DNA from: Bog-532 sp965277615
GTDB lineage: Bacteria; Actinomycetota; Actinomycetes; Streptosporangiales; Streptosporangiaceae
DNA length: 64,000 nt
Reading direction: 5' to 3'
Assembly: GCA_965277615.1 (NCBI GenBank)
Contig: CBDIDG010000004.1
Span: forward strand, 1,054,001-1,118,000
Positions 1-8,290 of this stretch are shown here, in pieces (position 1 is the stretch's first letter; every line of letters starts with the position of its first letter). Below the pieces are notes generated by a model. The model was not told the DNA's origin. It made no database searches and was given only the letters and a program-made list of their open reading frames with translations. The translations under genes were made by a program, and so were the position numbers.

Positions 1-893
1 AGGACCAGCAGCGGGCCGGAGTTGGGATCGGTCATGCCCCCGGCCAGGATCCCGCCGAAGGCCTGGCCGGGAATCCAGATCAGCAATCCCGCCACCACCG
101 CCGCGACCACCGTGACGCGGACGGCCGGGGCGGGCAGGTAGACGCCCACGGCCAGCAGACAGAACACCACCGCGAGGCCGATGGAGAAGGCCAGGCCACG
201 ATGGGCGGTCAGCGACCCGGTCCCGTTGACCAGGGCGGCCAGCCACCGGGGCTCACCGGCGGCCATGGCGGTGATGTCGTCGTGGGTGGCCTGCGGGGCT
301 CGGTTGACCGGCAGCAGCTGGAGCACGGCCATGCTCCCCCACAACACCAGCCACAGGGCCCGGGCCACCGGGGCCCCGACCGCGCGGGCGGCCACGAACG
401 GCGGTGTCAACGGGCTGGGCCGACTTGCGGGCCACAGCAGCACGGCCAGCAGGGCGTAGAGGATGACCGCGCCGGGGCCGCCGGCCACCGCGCTGTCCGG
501 GGTGGCCAGCACCCCGCCCAGGCCCTCGCCGAGCCACCACACCGCCAGCGACCAGGCGATCGACGCGCCGAGCGCGACCCGGACCGTGGGCCGCCAGGCA
601 ATGCCCAGGCCGAGCAGCAGCTGGATGGTGGCGAACACCGCGTTGAGCAGGACCGGGTAGTGCCCGACCAGGTGGGCGTCCCAGGTGATCGGGCGGGCGA
701 TCACGGCCGGGTTGCCGCTGGCCGCCCCGGCCAGCAGCTGGCCGAACGCCTTGGTGAACATCCACGACTGGTACTGCAGCACCCCGTCCAGCAGCCAGAC
801 CGCGGCCAGCCCGAGCTGCAGGGCGCGACGACCGTCCATGGCCGCACGGGTGGCGTCCACCGTCTCCGGCGGGGCCGTCCAGGTGGCGGTCAT
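1..893 (-). CDS. Integral membrane protein, 3' end cut by the window edge (copper-linked?)
   Basis: Reading the minus strand from an ATG at 891-893 gives an uninterrupted frame of 297 codons that runs off the start of the window, so the C-terminus is missing. The protein begins MTATWTAPPETVDATRAAMD and then has at least six long hydrophobic stretches (first one near residues 26-40, others near 85-130, 150-165, 180-195, 240-285), with the polar segment LLDGVLQYQSWMFTKAFGQ in the first loop. I do not recognise a characterised family. Its promoter region lies directly behind copZ-csoR-copA and holds a CsoR-like site, so a role in copper handling is inferred from context only. The opposite-strand frames here are GC-skew shadows. 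Confidence 0.75.
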   Translation of the reverse strand, partial: MTATWTAPPETVDATRAAMDGRRALQLGLAAVWLLDGVLQYQSWMFTKAFGQLLAGAASGNPAVIARPITWDAHLVGHYPVLLNAVFATIQLLLGLGIAWRPTVRVALGASIAWSLAVWWLGEGLGGVLATPDSAVAGGPGAVILYALLAVLLWPASRPSPLTPPFVAARAVGAPVARALWLVLWGSMAVLQLLPVNRAPQATHDDITAMAAGEPRWLAALVNGTGSLTAHRGLAFSIGLAVVFCLLAVGVYLPAPAVRVTVVAAVVAGLLIWIPGQAFGGILAGGMTDPNSGPLLV

Positions 894-1087
894 GGAGCTG
901 CTTTCGGCCGGGGAGCGAAGACGTCGGCGGCGCCCCGATCCCGGGCCGCCTGTGACCATTTAATTAAAAATGTTAGGGGGCCGGATAATTGCTGGGCAAG
1001 TCGATTTCGATCGGCCATTTATGGCGGCTAAAGACCAGCTCAGAGGGGCCTTGCCCGATATTAGGGAAACCTGGTAGGGGTATCGGG

Positions 1088-1107
1088 TAAACCCTGCCGG
1101 GGTATTA
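1088..1107 (-). promoter_or_regulatory. Candidate CsoR operator
   Basis: On the minus strand this reads AATACCCCGGCAGGGTTTA, a TACCCC-N4-GGGT arrangement like known actinobacterial CsoR operators. A second ATACCCC lies 15-20 nt further on (1075-1083 region), and CCCGATA (1054-1060) is an inverted repeat of TATCGGG (1081-1087). It lies just after the copZ stop and about 195 nt upstream of the membrane-protein gene ending at 1. The csoR gene is 240 nt away. Functional assignment is inference. Confidence 0.4.
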
Positions 1108-1108
1108 G

Positions 1109-1330
1109 TCAGGGCGCCTTGATCAGGTAGCCGCCGGCCTCATCGAGGGCCTCGGCCACGGCGGGCTCGGGCAGCGGCGCGTCGCTGGCCACGGTGACGA
1201 GCGAGATCCCGTCCGGGACCAGGTCGACGGTGACGGCGGAGACACCGTCGAGGCTACCGAGCTCGCTGGTCACCGCGTTGACGCAGTGCTCGCAGGTCAT
1301 GCCGGTGACGGGGTAGGTCGTGGTGGCCAT
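1109..1330 (-). CDS. copZ: Copper chaperone, heavy-metal-associated (HMA) domain protein
   Basis: A 73-residue protein that is a single ferredoxin-like HMA domain. It has the metal-binding loop GMTCEHC (Cys13 and Cys16 counting from the ATG at 1330), followed by a VNAVTSEL helix and VDLVPDG strand. CopZ-type chaperones bind Cu(I) in the cytosol and pass it to the P-type ATPase or to CsoR. It lies 17 nt behind csoR and in the same orientation as copA, so the three are probably one transcript. No good Shine-Dalgarno is seen, suggesting coupling to csoR. Metal specificity is inferred from neighbours. Confidence 0.9.
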   Translation of the reverse strand: MATTTYPVTGMTCEHCVNAVTSELGSLDGVSAVTVDLVPDGISLVTVASDAPLPEPAVAEALDEAGGYLIKAP

Positions 1331-1347
1331 GGCAGGAGACTACGGGG

Positions 1348-1629
1348 TCAGGAACGGACCAGACGGGCGATGGCGTCGGAGGCCTCGCGGACCTTCTCGT
1401 TCGCGTTGTCGCCGCCCTCGGCCACGGCCTGGGCCACGCAGTGGCTGAGGTGCTCCTCGAGCAGGCCCAGGGCGACCGACTGCAGGGCCTTGGTCGCCGC
1501 CGACACCTGGGTCAGGATGTCGATGCAGTACTTGTCTTCCTCGACCATCCGCTCCAGGCCGCGGACCTGGCCCTCGATCCGGCGCAGCCGCCTGAGGTAG
1601 TTGTCCTTGTCGTGCGTATACCCGTGCAT
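1348..1629 (-). CDS. csoR: Copper-sensing transcriptional repressor CsoR
   Basis: A 93-residue all-helical CsoR/RcnR family repressor. The Cu(I) ligands are all present: Cys35 in DKYCIDIL, then His60 and Cys64 in EEHLSHCV, the C-H-C spacing of M. tuberculosis CsoR (36/61/65). The helix RRLRRIEGQVRGLERM carries the basic DNA-contact residues. Apo-CsoR represses and Cu(I) releases it. It starts 28 nt after the copA stop with a GGAGGGG ribosome site, so copA, csoR and copZ form an operon. The likely operator is downstream at 1088-1107, in front of the membrane-protein gene; none was evident in front of copA. Confidence 0.95.
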   Translation of the reverse strand: MHGYTHDKDNYLRRLRRIEGQVRGLERMVEEDKYCIDILTQVSAATKALQSVALGLLEEHLSHCVAQAVAEGGDNANEKVREASDAIARLVRS

Positions 1630-1657
1630 GCTGCCCCTCCGGCGTAGCAGGTCACCT

Positions 1658-4045
1658 TCAGTATGACCCAGCGCTGAACTTCCTGAGGCGCAGGCTGTTC
1701 CAGACCACGAAGACCGAGGACAGCGTCATGGCGGCCGAGGCCACGATCGGGTTGAGGAACCCGAGTGCGGCCAGCGGCAGGGCGGCCAGGTTGTAGCCGA
1801 AGGCCCAGGCCAGGTTGCGGCGGATGGTGCGGAACGTGGCCCGGGACAGCCGGATGGCGTCGGCGGCCACGGTCAGGTCGTCGCGCAGCAGGATCAGGTC
1901 GGCCGCGCTCATGGCCACGTCGGTCCCGGAGCCCATGGCCAGCCCGATGGTCGCCGCGGCCAGGGCGGGCGCGTCGTTCACGCCGTCGCCGACCATGGCC
2001 ACCGCGTGGCCGCGGGCCTGCAGGCTGGTGATCACTTCGGCTTTGCCCGCGGGCAGCGTCTCCGCGATGACCTCGTCGATCCCGACCGCGGCGGCCACGG
2101 CACGGGCGGTGGCCTCGTTGTCCCCGGTGAGCAGGACCGGGCGCAGGCCGAGGGCGCGCAGCGCGGCCACGGCCGGGCGGGCCGAGGGCTTGACCGTGTC
2201 GGTCACGGCCAGGGCCCCGCGGACCTGGCCGTCCCAGGCCACCAGGACCGTGGTGCAGCCGCCGGCCTCCCAGGCCTGGCAGGCCCCGGTCAGGTCGGCG
2301 GGGATGGCCAGGCCGCGGTCGGTGAGCAGTTTGGCCCGGCCAACGATGACCTTGTGGCCGTCGACCAGGCCGCTGGCGCCCAGGCCGGGCAGGGCCCGGA
2401 ACCGTTCGGCCGAGGGCAATCCTGTGGTTTCAGTGGCTTGAGTGACGCCTGGGGCTTGGGTGGCCAGGGTGGTTTGGGTGACGGCTGTGGCTGCGGGGAC
2501 GGAGATGGCTTTGACGGAGGTGGCTTTGACGGAGGTGGCTTTGGTGGGGGTGGCGGTGATGGCCGCGGCGGTGATGGCCGCCGCTACGGCGTGCTCGGAG
2601 GCTTGTTCTACGGCGCCGGCGTAGCGGAGCAGCTCGGCCTGGGTCACGCCGGCGACCGTCCGGGTGTGCGTGAGGCTCATTCGGCCGGTGGTGACGGTCC
2701 CGGTCTTGTCCAGGACCACGGTGTCGATGGTCTGGGACGACTCCAGGGCCTGGTAGCCCTTGATGAACATGCCGAGCTGGGCGCCCCGGCCGCAGGCCGC
2801 AACCAGGGCGGCCGGGGTGGCCAGGCCGAGCGCGCACGGGCAGGCGATGATCAGCACGGCCAGGCCGGCGCTGACCGCGTGCCCGGTGGATGCGCCGGCC
2901 AGCAGCCAGCCGCCCAGCGTGAGCACGCAGGCGGCCAGCACGGCGGGCACGAACACGCCGCAGATCCGGTCGGCCAGCCGCTGGATGGCCGCCTTGCCCG
3001 CCTGAGCCTGTTCGACCAGCCGGATCAGCTGGGCCAGCTGGGTGTCGGCGCCGACTCGGGTGGCCCGGACGACCAGGCGGCCGGTCAGCACCACGGTCCC
3101 GCCGATCACGGGGTCGCCCTCGGTGGTCTCGGCCGGCACCGACTCCCCGGTCATCATGCTGCGGTCGACCGCGGTCGAGCCGAACAGCACCTCGCCGTCG
3201 GCCGCGATCGTCTCGCCCGGGCGGACCACGAACATGTCTCCGGGCTGGAGCTGGGCCACGGGCACGTGCCGCTGCGTGCCGTCGGTGGCCAGCAGGCAGA
3301 CGTCCCGGGCGCCGGAGCCGGCCAGCTCGCGCATGGCCGCGCCCGCGTTGCGCCGGGCCCGGGCCTCATACAGCCGCCCGGCCAGCAGGAACGTGGTCAC
3401 CGTGGCGGCCACTTCGAGGTAGATGCCGCCGGAGCCGTGCAGCAGCTCGCCCAGCCCGCTGCGGCCAGCGGTGCGCTGGTCCAGCGTGAACATGGCCCAG
3501 ATCGACCAGGCGCAGGCCGCGGTGATGCCCAGCGAGACCAGCGTGTCCACGGTGAAGGTCCCGTGGCGCGCGTTCTTCAGCGCGGCCTGGTGGAACGGCC
3601 AGGCCGACCAGAGCGCCACCGGGGCGGCGCACCCGATGAGGACCCAGGGCCAGCCGGGGAAGCGCACCGACGGGATCAGCGACAGCGTGAGCGACAGGTC
3701 GGTCAGCGGGACGAAGAACACCAGGGCCACGATCAGCCGGTGCCACAGGTAGCTGGCGTGCCGGCGGGCCTCGGAGTCGGCGTCCTCGTCGGCGCCAGTC
3801 AGCAGCTCAGCCGGGCGGGCCGAGTAGCCGGCCGCCTCGACCGCTCCGGTCAGCGTCTCGACCGGGACCTCGGCCGGGGCGATGACCCGGGCCGTGCCGG
3901 TGGCGTAGTTGACGCTGGCCGTGACCCCGTCCAGCTTGCTCAGCTTCTTCTGCACCCGGACGGCGCAGGCCGCACAGGTCATCGCGACCGACAGCTCAAT
4001 TTCGCGGGTCGTTTCGGCCGGGCGAGTGCGCAGGGTGACGGGCAC
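1658..4045 (-). CDS. copA: Copper-exporting P1B-type ATPase
   Basis: A 795-residue Cu(I)-type P-ATPase that exports copper using ATP. In order: one N-terminal HMA domain with MTCAAC (Cys24, Cys27), TGES actuator motif near 299, intramembrane CPC at 402-404, phosphorylation site DKTGT at Asp446, ATP-binding H485 in the sequence SEHA, GDGVND near 686, then two final membrane helices. Start: GTG at 4043-4045, because the long frame upstream is arginine/proline-rich shadow sequence of the neighbouring methyltransferase and contains no family homology. Oddities: the usual SEHP motif reads SEHA, and about 40 extra residues (487-548, repeating ATSVK, Thr/Ala-rich) sit in the nucleotide-binding domain, encoded by 15-bp tandem repeats at 2500-2585. 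Substrate is inferred from CPC plus csoR/copZ. Confidence 0.93.
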   Translation of the reverse strand: MPVTLRTRPAETTREIELSVAMTCAACAVRVQKKLSKLDGVTASVNYATGTARVIAPAEVPVETLTGAVEAAGYSARPAELLTGADEDADSEARRHASYLWHRLIVALVFFVPLTDLSLTLSLIPSVRFPGWPWVLIGCAAPVALWSAWPFHQAALKNARHGTFTVDTLVSLGITAACAWSIWAMFTLDQRTAGRSGLGELLHGSGGIYLEVAATVTTFLLAGRLYEARARRNAGAAMRELAGSGARDVCLLATDGTQRHVPVAQLQPGDMFVVRPGETIAADGEVLFGSTAVDRSMMTGESVPAETTEGDPVIGGTVVLTGRLVVRATRVGADTQLAQLIRLVEQAQAGKAAIQRLADRICGVFVPAVLAACVLTLGGWLLAGASTGHAVSAGLAVLIIACPCALGLATPAALVAACGRGAQLGMFIKGYQALESSQTIDTVVLDKTGTVTTGRMSLTHTRTVAGVTQAELLRYAGAVEQASEHAVAAAITAAAITATPTKATSVKATSVKAISVPAATAVTQTTLATQAPGVTQATETTGLPSAERFRALPGLGASGLVDGHKVIVGRAKLLTDRGLAIPADLTGACQAWEAGGCTTVLVAWDGQVRGALAVTDTVKPSARPAVAALRALGLRPVLLTGDNEATARAVAAAVGIDEVIAETLPAGKAEVITSLQARGHAVAMVGDGVNDAPALAAATIGLAMGSGTDVAMSAADLILLRDDLTVAADAIRLSRATFRTIRRNLAWAFGYNLAALPLAALGFLNPIVASAAMTLSSVFVVWNSLRLRKFSAGSY
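2500..2585 (-). repeat. In-frame 15-bp tandem repeats inside copA
   Basis: About three copies of a 15-bp unit (GGCTTTGACGGAGGT on the plus strand) followed by two copies of GGCGGTGATGGCCGC. They keep the reading frame and encode the ATSVK-type and AAAIT-type repeats of the CopA insertion. Confidence 0.8.
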
Positions 4046-4125
4046 GCGGCCATGATAGGACCCGCGATGTTCGGTGAGCGCGGCGGTGACGCTGGATGCG
4101 TCTTGCCACTCGGCCGGGGCGAACG

Positions 4126-5037
4126 TCAGGGGCGGCGGGCCAGCCAGGCCATGCGGGTAGCACGGACGGTGAGGTCGCCGCGGTGGCGCACGCTGTCCGG
4201 GCCCTCGTCGGCGACCAGAGCGGCCAGCGCCTGCTGGTCGGCCGGGTCCAGGCGGTCGCCGAGGCCGGAGCGCAGGCGGTCCAGGGTGAGCTGGGCGTAG
4301 CGGCCCGTCTGGGGCGGGAGCGGTGGCTCCAGGGTGACGGCGAAGATCCTGCTGGCGGCGAGATCGAAGCCGGCCGCGGTCAGCCGGGGACCCCAGTCGG
4401 CGCCCAGGTCCGGCACCTGTTCGCTCAGCAGCTGGGCCAGGAGGTAGTGCAGCCGGTCCTCCAGGCCCGGCTCGGCCCCGGCGGGCAGGAAGCGGGGGAA
4501 GGACTCCAGCGCGCTGGTCTCGGCCACGACCAGGGCGCCGCCCGGGCGGAGCAGGCCGAAGATCTCGGTCAGGGCCCGATCGGGGTCGGCCACGTGGTGC
4601 AGGGCCATCGAGGCCCAGACCAGGTCGGCCGGGCCGAGCTCGGGCCAGGGCTGGTCCAGGTCGGCCGGTACGACGTCGACCCGGCCGGCCACGCCCAGTT
4701 CGCAGGCCCGGTGGCGCAGCCGGGTCAGCCGGTCCGGGGCCAGGTCGACCGCGGTCACCCGGGCCTCGGGGAACCGGCGCAGCAGGGCGAACGTACCGGT
4801 CCCGGTTCCGGCGCCCAGGTCGACGACGCGGTTCACCGGCGGGTCGGCGGTGGCGGCGATCCAGGCGGTGGCCTGGTCCAGGTACCCGGCCAGGACCTCG
4901 CCGTCCAGGTCGAGCAGTTCGGTCAGGGCTTCTTCGTCGTGATCGTGTTCGCCGTGCCCGGCGGCGTGATCGTGTTCGCGGTGACCGGGGGCGGTGTGAT
5001 GGTGGGCGGCGTGATCGTGTCCGTGCGGGTGACCCAT
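4126..5037 (-). CDS. Class I SAM-dependent methyltransferase with histidine-rich N-terminus
   Basis: A 303-residue methyltransferase from the ATG at 5035-5037 (an in-frame ATG at 5073 would add 12 residues). Residues 2-34 are a histidine/aspartate tract (HPHGHDHAAHHH, then EHDHAAGHGEHDHDEE) typical of metal-binding tails. The catalytic part has the SAM motif VVDLGAGTGTGTFALL, acidic VDLAPDRL, PADLVWASMALHHVADP and LRPGGALVVAE. The substrate is unknown. It lies 80 nt upstream of copA on the same strand and is divergent from an XRE-cupin regulator, so it may be expressed with the copper genes or under that regulator. Any metal function of the His tract is inference; such tracts also occur in zinc, nickel and cobalt proteins. 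Confidence 0.85.
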   Translation of the reverse strand: MGHPHGHDHAAHHHTAPGHREHDHAAGHGEHDHDEEALTELLDLDGEVLAGYLDQATAWIAATADPPVNRVVDLGAGTGTGTFALLRRFPEARVTAVDLAPDRLTRLRHRACELGVAGRVDVVPADLDQPWPELGPADLVWASMALHHVADPDRALTEIFGLLRPGGALVVAETSALESFPRFLPAGAEPGLEDRLHYLLAQLLSEQVPDLGADWGPRLTAAGFDLAASRIFAVTLEPPLPPQTGRYAQLTLDRLRSGLGDRLDPADQQALAALVADEGPDSVRHRGDLTVRATRMAWLARRP

Positions 5038-5079
5038 ATCGGCCACTGTAGGTCCGTATTGCGCTGGTGACATACTCTC

Positions 5080-5094
5080 TTGCGTATGACGCAA
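5080..5094. promoter_or_regulatory. Perfect palindrome over the start codon of the XRE-cupin gene
   Basis: TTGCGTATGACGCAA is a 6-bp perfect inverted repeat (TTGCGT/ACGCAA) with the ATG start of the regulator as its 3-nt spacer. A second overlapping repeat, CATAC (5071-5075) and GTATG (5084-5088), sits beside the start of the divergent methyltransferase. The position suits autoregulation of both genes by the XRE-cupin protein. Confidence 0.55.
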
Positions 5095-5664
5095 GACGGG
5101 GAACTCGACCGGCTGGTCCGGGCCCGGACCCGGGGGCTCCGGCTGGCGCTGGGCTGGTCCCTGGATGATCTGGCGGCCCAGTGCTACCTGAGCCCATCCA
5201 CCCTGAGCCGGATCGAGACCGGTCACCGCCGGATCAGCCTCGATCAGCTGACCGCGATTGCCCGGGCCCTGGGCACCAGCATCGATCAGCTGGTCGAGTC
5301 GGCCGACGACGACGTGGTGATCCGGCCCCAGCACGACGAGACCCGGGGCATCACCACCTGGACGCTCAACCACGAGGACGGCCCGCACGGCATGACCGTG
5401 GCCAAGATGCGGGTCACCCGGCCGCCGGGCCAGGTCAGCCGGGCCGAGCTACGGGCTCACCCTGGCCGGGACTGGTTCACCGTGCTGTCCGGCACGGTGG
5501 TGCTGTTCCTGGGCGAGCGCACGGTCACCGTCGAGCCCGGCCAGGCGGCCGAGTTCTCAACGATGATCCCGCACGGGTTCGGCGCGCTCGGGGGCCCGGC
5601 CGAGATCATCGGCATCTTCGACCACGACGGCCAGCGGACCCACCTGCGCCCGGTCAGCAGCTGA
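5086..5664 (+). CDS. XRE-family regulator with C-terminal cupin domain
   Basis: A 192-residue protein from ATG 5086 (TTG 5080 would add two residues). Residues about 8-65 form an XRE helix-turn-helix (RGLRLALGWSLDDLAAQCYL, SPSTLSRIETGHRRISLDQL). Residues about 105-185 form a small cupin barrel (HPGRDWFTVLSGTVVLFLGE, VEPGQAAEFSTMIPHGFGAL) expected to bind a small effector. It is divergent from the His-rich methyltransferase. No clear ribosome site precedes the ATG, so translation may be leaderless. Its 3' end overlaps the convergent FUSC gene by 11 nt. Effector and target are unknown; self-binding to the start-codon palindrome is inferred. Confidence 0.88.
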   Translation: MTQDGELDRLVRARTRGLRLALGWSLDDLAAQCYLSPSTLSRIETGHRRISLDQLTAIARALGTSIDQLVESADDDVVIRPQHDETRGITTWTLNHEDGPHGMTVAKMRVTRPPGQVSRAELRAHPGRDWFTVLSGTVVLFLGERTVTVEPGQAAEFSTMIPHGFGALGGPAEIIGIFDHDGQRTHLRPVSS

Positions 5665-8164
5665 CGGAAGCGGCGTCCTGGGCGGCCGGGGTGGTGTCCA
5701 GGTCGGCCGGGGTGGTGTCCAGGTCGGTGACGCGGACGCCGGCGCGGGCGGCGGCCTCGGCCAGGGCGCCGTCGAGGAGCTGCAGGTCGCGCAGGGCCAG
5801 GCGGGGGCGGCTGACCGGGGACGAGGCGGGCAGGGTGTCGGCGATGCGGGCGAAGCGCGAGGCCGAGCGGACGTAGCTGGGCGCCGCGGCCGGTGCGTCG
5901 TCGGTGGGCCCGGTGAGGGCGGTGGTGATGGCGGCGATGGAGTCAGCCAGCTGGCGCCGGGCCAGGGCCAGCTCGGCCCGGGCGGCGGGGTCGAGGTCCG
6001 GGTATCGGGTGGAGGCGTCGAGCAGCAGGTTGCGGGCATAGTTCCGGGCTGCGACCGTGGTGGCCAGGAAGCCCCGGATCCGCTCGGCTAGGCGGCCCAG
6101 GACCGGGGTCCGCAGCGGGTACACCGTGGCCACCAGCGCCTGGTAGGCGGTGTCGACCCGGCGGGCCGCGGCCCGCAGCTCCAGATCCGAGCCGCACGCG
6201 CTGGCCGGGTCGGCCAGCCGGTCCAGGCAGCGGTCGATCAGGTCGGCCAGCTCGGCCAGCTGCTGGCGCGCAGCGACCCGGGCCACCCGGCCGATGTGCA
6301 GCGGCAACACAAGCAGCACGGTGGCCATGGCCACCCCGGCGCCGATCGCCGTCTCCTCCAGCCGGAGCAGCAGCAGGCTGTTGGAGAACTCGCCGAGCTC
6401 CACGTACAGCTGGGAGACCATGACCGTGATGCCGATGGTCATGAACGTGTAGTTGACCCGGAACAGGTACAGGCCGCAGAAGAGCGCGACCAGCACGATG
6501 AGGATCTGCAGCCAGACCCGGTCCCCGGCCAGGTGGGCCAGGACCGACCCGGCGATGACCCCGACGATCGTGCCCACGATCCGGAACCCGCTCTTGCGGA
6601 GCTGCTCCCCGGCCGTATTGGCCCCCATGAACGTGATGAAGGCGGCGATCACGGCCCAGTAGAACCGACGCCCGGACAGGGCGTCGCCCGCGAGGAGGGC
6701 GCCGCCGACCGCGATGCCCATCTGGATCGAGGTCCGCGCGTACGGGGCCAGCCGGATCCGCTCGGCCAGCCCGGGACCGCCCCGCTCCTTGGACGCGATT
6801 CCCGCGATGAAGGCCGAACCGGGCAGCCAGCCGCCGAACATCGGCACCTGGTTCCGGAACTCGGCCGGGGCGGGGTCGGCCGGGGCCGGGTCGGCTGAGG
6901 CGGGGTCGGCCGGGGCCGGGTCGGCTGAGGTGGGCAAGTCGTCGGGTGCCGGGGCGGGCGGGTACTGGCGGAAACTATCGATCGCGGCCGAGAACTCGGC
7001 GATCGACATCGCGAAGCGGTGCAGCAGGATGCGGTCCGTCCCGGTCACCCGGTGGCCCGGGTCGTCGGGGTCCAGGTCGCCGGAGGCCAGACGCTGCTCG
7101 AGGACGGCGGCGGCGTCGGCGGCCGCGGTGAAGCGGTCCTCGCGAATGCGCTGGAGCGCGTGCCCCACCGGCGTAGTGAAGCGCTCGGGCAGCCCGCGCG
7201 GGGCGATCGCCAGCGCGAACCGGGCCACGTTGCTCAGCCCCACCTCGGCGTCGAACAGGCGCTGGTGCAGCGTGGCCGCACTCCAGCCCGCCGGGACCGC
7301 GGTCGGATCGTCCAGCCGCGCGTCGATGAGCAGCGCGGCCTCATTCAGCCGCAGCAGCTGGCGCTGCAGGGAGCGGTTGGCCCGCTCCTGGCGGGCCGGG
7401 TCGCTCCCGGACCGGACGGTGGCCTGGTATTGCTCGGCGATCTCACTCGCGACCTGGCCGGCGCGGGCGGCGTAGGAACGCTGCATCCGGCGCAACGCCG
7501 CACCCGGGCGGGGCCAGAAGAACGCGAAATGCACCGCGATGATGACCGCCATGGCCAGCCAGATCTCGGCCACGAGCCAGCCGAAGTTGCCCAGCTTGAC
7601 GTAGTCCTGGATGAAGAAGCCGAGGAACGCGCCCATGAACGCGAGTGCGCCGCCGTTGAAGCCGCGCGGGCCGAACCGGCGGCAGTAGGTGCCGATGGCC
7701 AGCACCACAGCCAGGGAGGCGAGCGAGGCCAGCCGGACGTGCAGCGCCAGGCCGCCGGCCAGGGTGGCGATCAGCGGCAGCGGCAGGAAGAGCAGGGTGA
7801 TGAGCTGACCCCGCGCGGTGGCCTCCATGCTCACCCCGAACCCGCTGATCAGGGCGAGGATCGCGCCGAGCATCAGCGCGATGACCATCAGGGCGTGGTT
7901 CAGCGTCCACAGTTCGGCCGCGACCGCGGGCTTGGCTCCGGCCGGAATGGGGGTCTGGAGCGCGCCGGTGGTACGGACGAAGATCCATTCGGCCGCGATG
8001 ACGACCCCGATCGTGATGACGATCTCGGCCGCCATCCGCAGCCGCATCAGGCCCGGGTCGGAACCGGCCAGCCAGCCGAGCCAGGCCCGCTCGTGGCGGA
8101 CGGGCGCGTGCTTGGCCCCGTACGAAGGTGCACTCTCGTGGTGCAGGATGGGGGCCGCGGTCAC
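5654..8164 (-). CDS. FUSC-family (aromatic-acid exporter-like) membrane protein
   Basis: An 836-residue integral membrane protein with the two-halved FUSC architecture: hydrophobic cluster near residues 45-200, a soluble helical region, a second hydrophobic cluster near 470-610 (ALLAGDALSGRRFYWAVIAA, AFITFMGANTAGEQLRKSGF motif), and a soluble C-terminus. Members export aromatic acids or are of unknown substrate. The start is a GTG at 8162-8164; an upstream ATG frame stops at once. Low-complexity stretches, PADPAPADPAS near 430 and DLDTTPA twice near 815, come from tandem repeats at 6870-6935 and 5683-5725. A TTTAG-N5-CTAAA palindrome lies in the upstream region. Substrate cannot be told. Confidence 0.88.
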   Translation of the reverse strand: MTAAPILHHESAPSYGAKHAPVRHERAWLGWLAGSDPGLMRLRMAAEIVITIGVVIAAEWIFVRTTGALQTPIPAGAKPAVAAELWTLNHALMVIALMLGAILALISGFGVSMEATARGQLITLLFLPLPLIATLAGGLALHVRLASLASLAVVLAIGTYCRRFGPRGFNGGALAFMGAFLGFFIQDYVKLGNFGWLVAEIWLAMAVIIAVHFAFFWPRPGAALRRMQRSYAARAGQVASEIAEQYQATVRSGSDPARQERANRSLQRQLLRLNEAALLIDARLDDPTAVPAGWSAATLHQRLFDAEVGLSNVARFALAIAPRGLPERFTTPVGHALQRIREDRFTAAADAAAVLEQRLASGDLDPDDPGHRVTGTDRILLHRFAMSIAEFSAAIDSFRQYPPAPAPDDLPTSADPAPADPASADPAPADPAPAEFRNQVPMFGGWLPGSAFIAGIASKERGGPGLAERIRLAPYARTSIQMGIAVGGALLAGDALSGRRFYWAVIAAFITFMGANTAGEQLRKSGFRIVGTIVGVIAGSVLAHLAGDRVWLQILIVLVALFCGLYLFRVNYTFMTIGITVMVSQLYVELGEFSNSLLLLRLEETAIGAGVAMATVLLVLPLHIGRVARVAARQQLAELADLIDRCLDRLADPASACGSDLELRAAARRVDTAYQALVATVYPLRTPVLGRLAERIRGFLATTVAARNYARNLLLDASTRYPDLDPAARAELALARRQLADSIAAITTALTGPTDDAPAAAPSYVRSASRFARIADTLPASSPVSRPRLALRDLQLLDGALAEAAARAGVRVTDLDTTPADLDTTPAAQDAASVSC

Positions 8165-8195
8165 CGGTTCACGCAGGCCAGGAAGCTCATGGATA

Positions 8196-8210
8196 TTTAG
8201 TTTACCTAAA
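8196..8210. promoter_or_regulatory. AT-rich palindrome upstream of the FUSC gene
   Basis: TTTAGTTTACCTAAA is an inverted repeat (TTTAG/CTAAA, 5-nt spacer) about 32 nt before the GTG start, in an otherwise GC-rich sequence. On the minus strand it contains TTAGGTAA, an 8-mer shared with the MFS promoter at 28207-28214 and similar to a DtxR/IdeR half-site. A repressor site is plausible. Confidence 0.4.
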
Positions 8211-8290
8211 GCAAGTATTTTTCGCCAACCGCGGTGCGGGCAGGAGTAGCCAAGCGGAGGGTGGCGGCCGCTGGCGGCGTACGGCGAGGT

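Noticed and set aside
201..1031. Long plus-strand open frames opposite the first membrane gene
   Set aside because: They are Gly/Arg/His-rich, have no domain, and mirror the real minus-strand frame through high third-position GC.
2006..4300. 764-codon plus-strand frame opposite copA
   Set aside because: Composition is that of a shadow frame (Gly/Gln/His/Arg) and it covers conserved P-type ATPase motifs on the other strand.
4046..5197. N-terminal extension of CopA up to 5197
   Set aside because: The extra 384 residues are Arg/Pro-rich antisense-like sequence read through the methyltransferase gene; the HMA domain begins just after the GTG at 4045.
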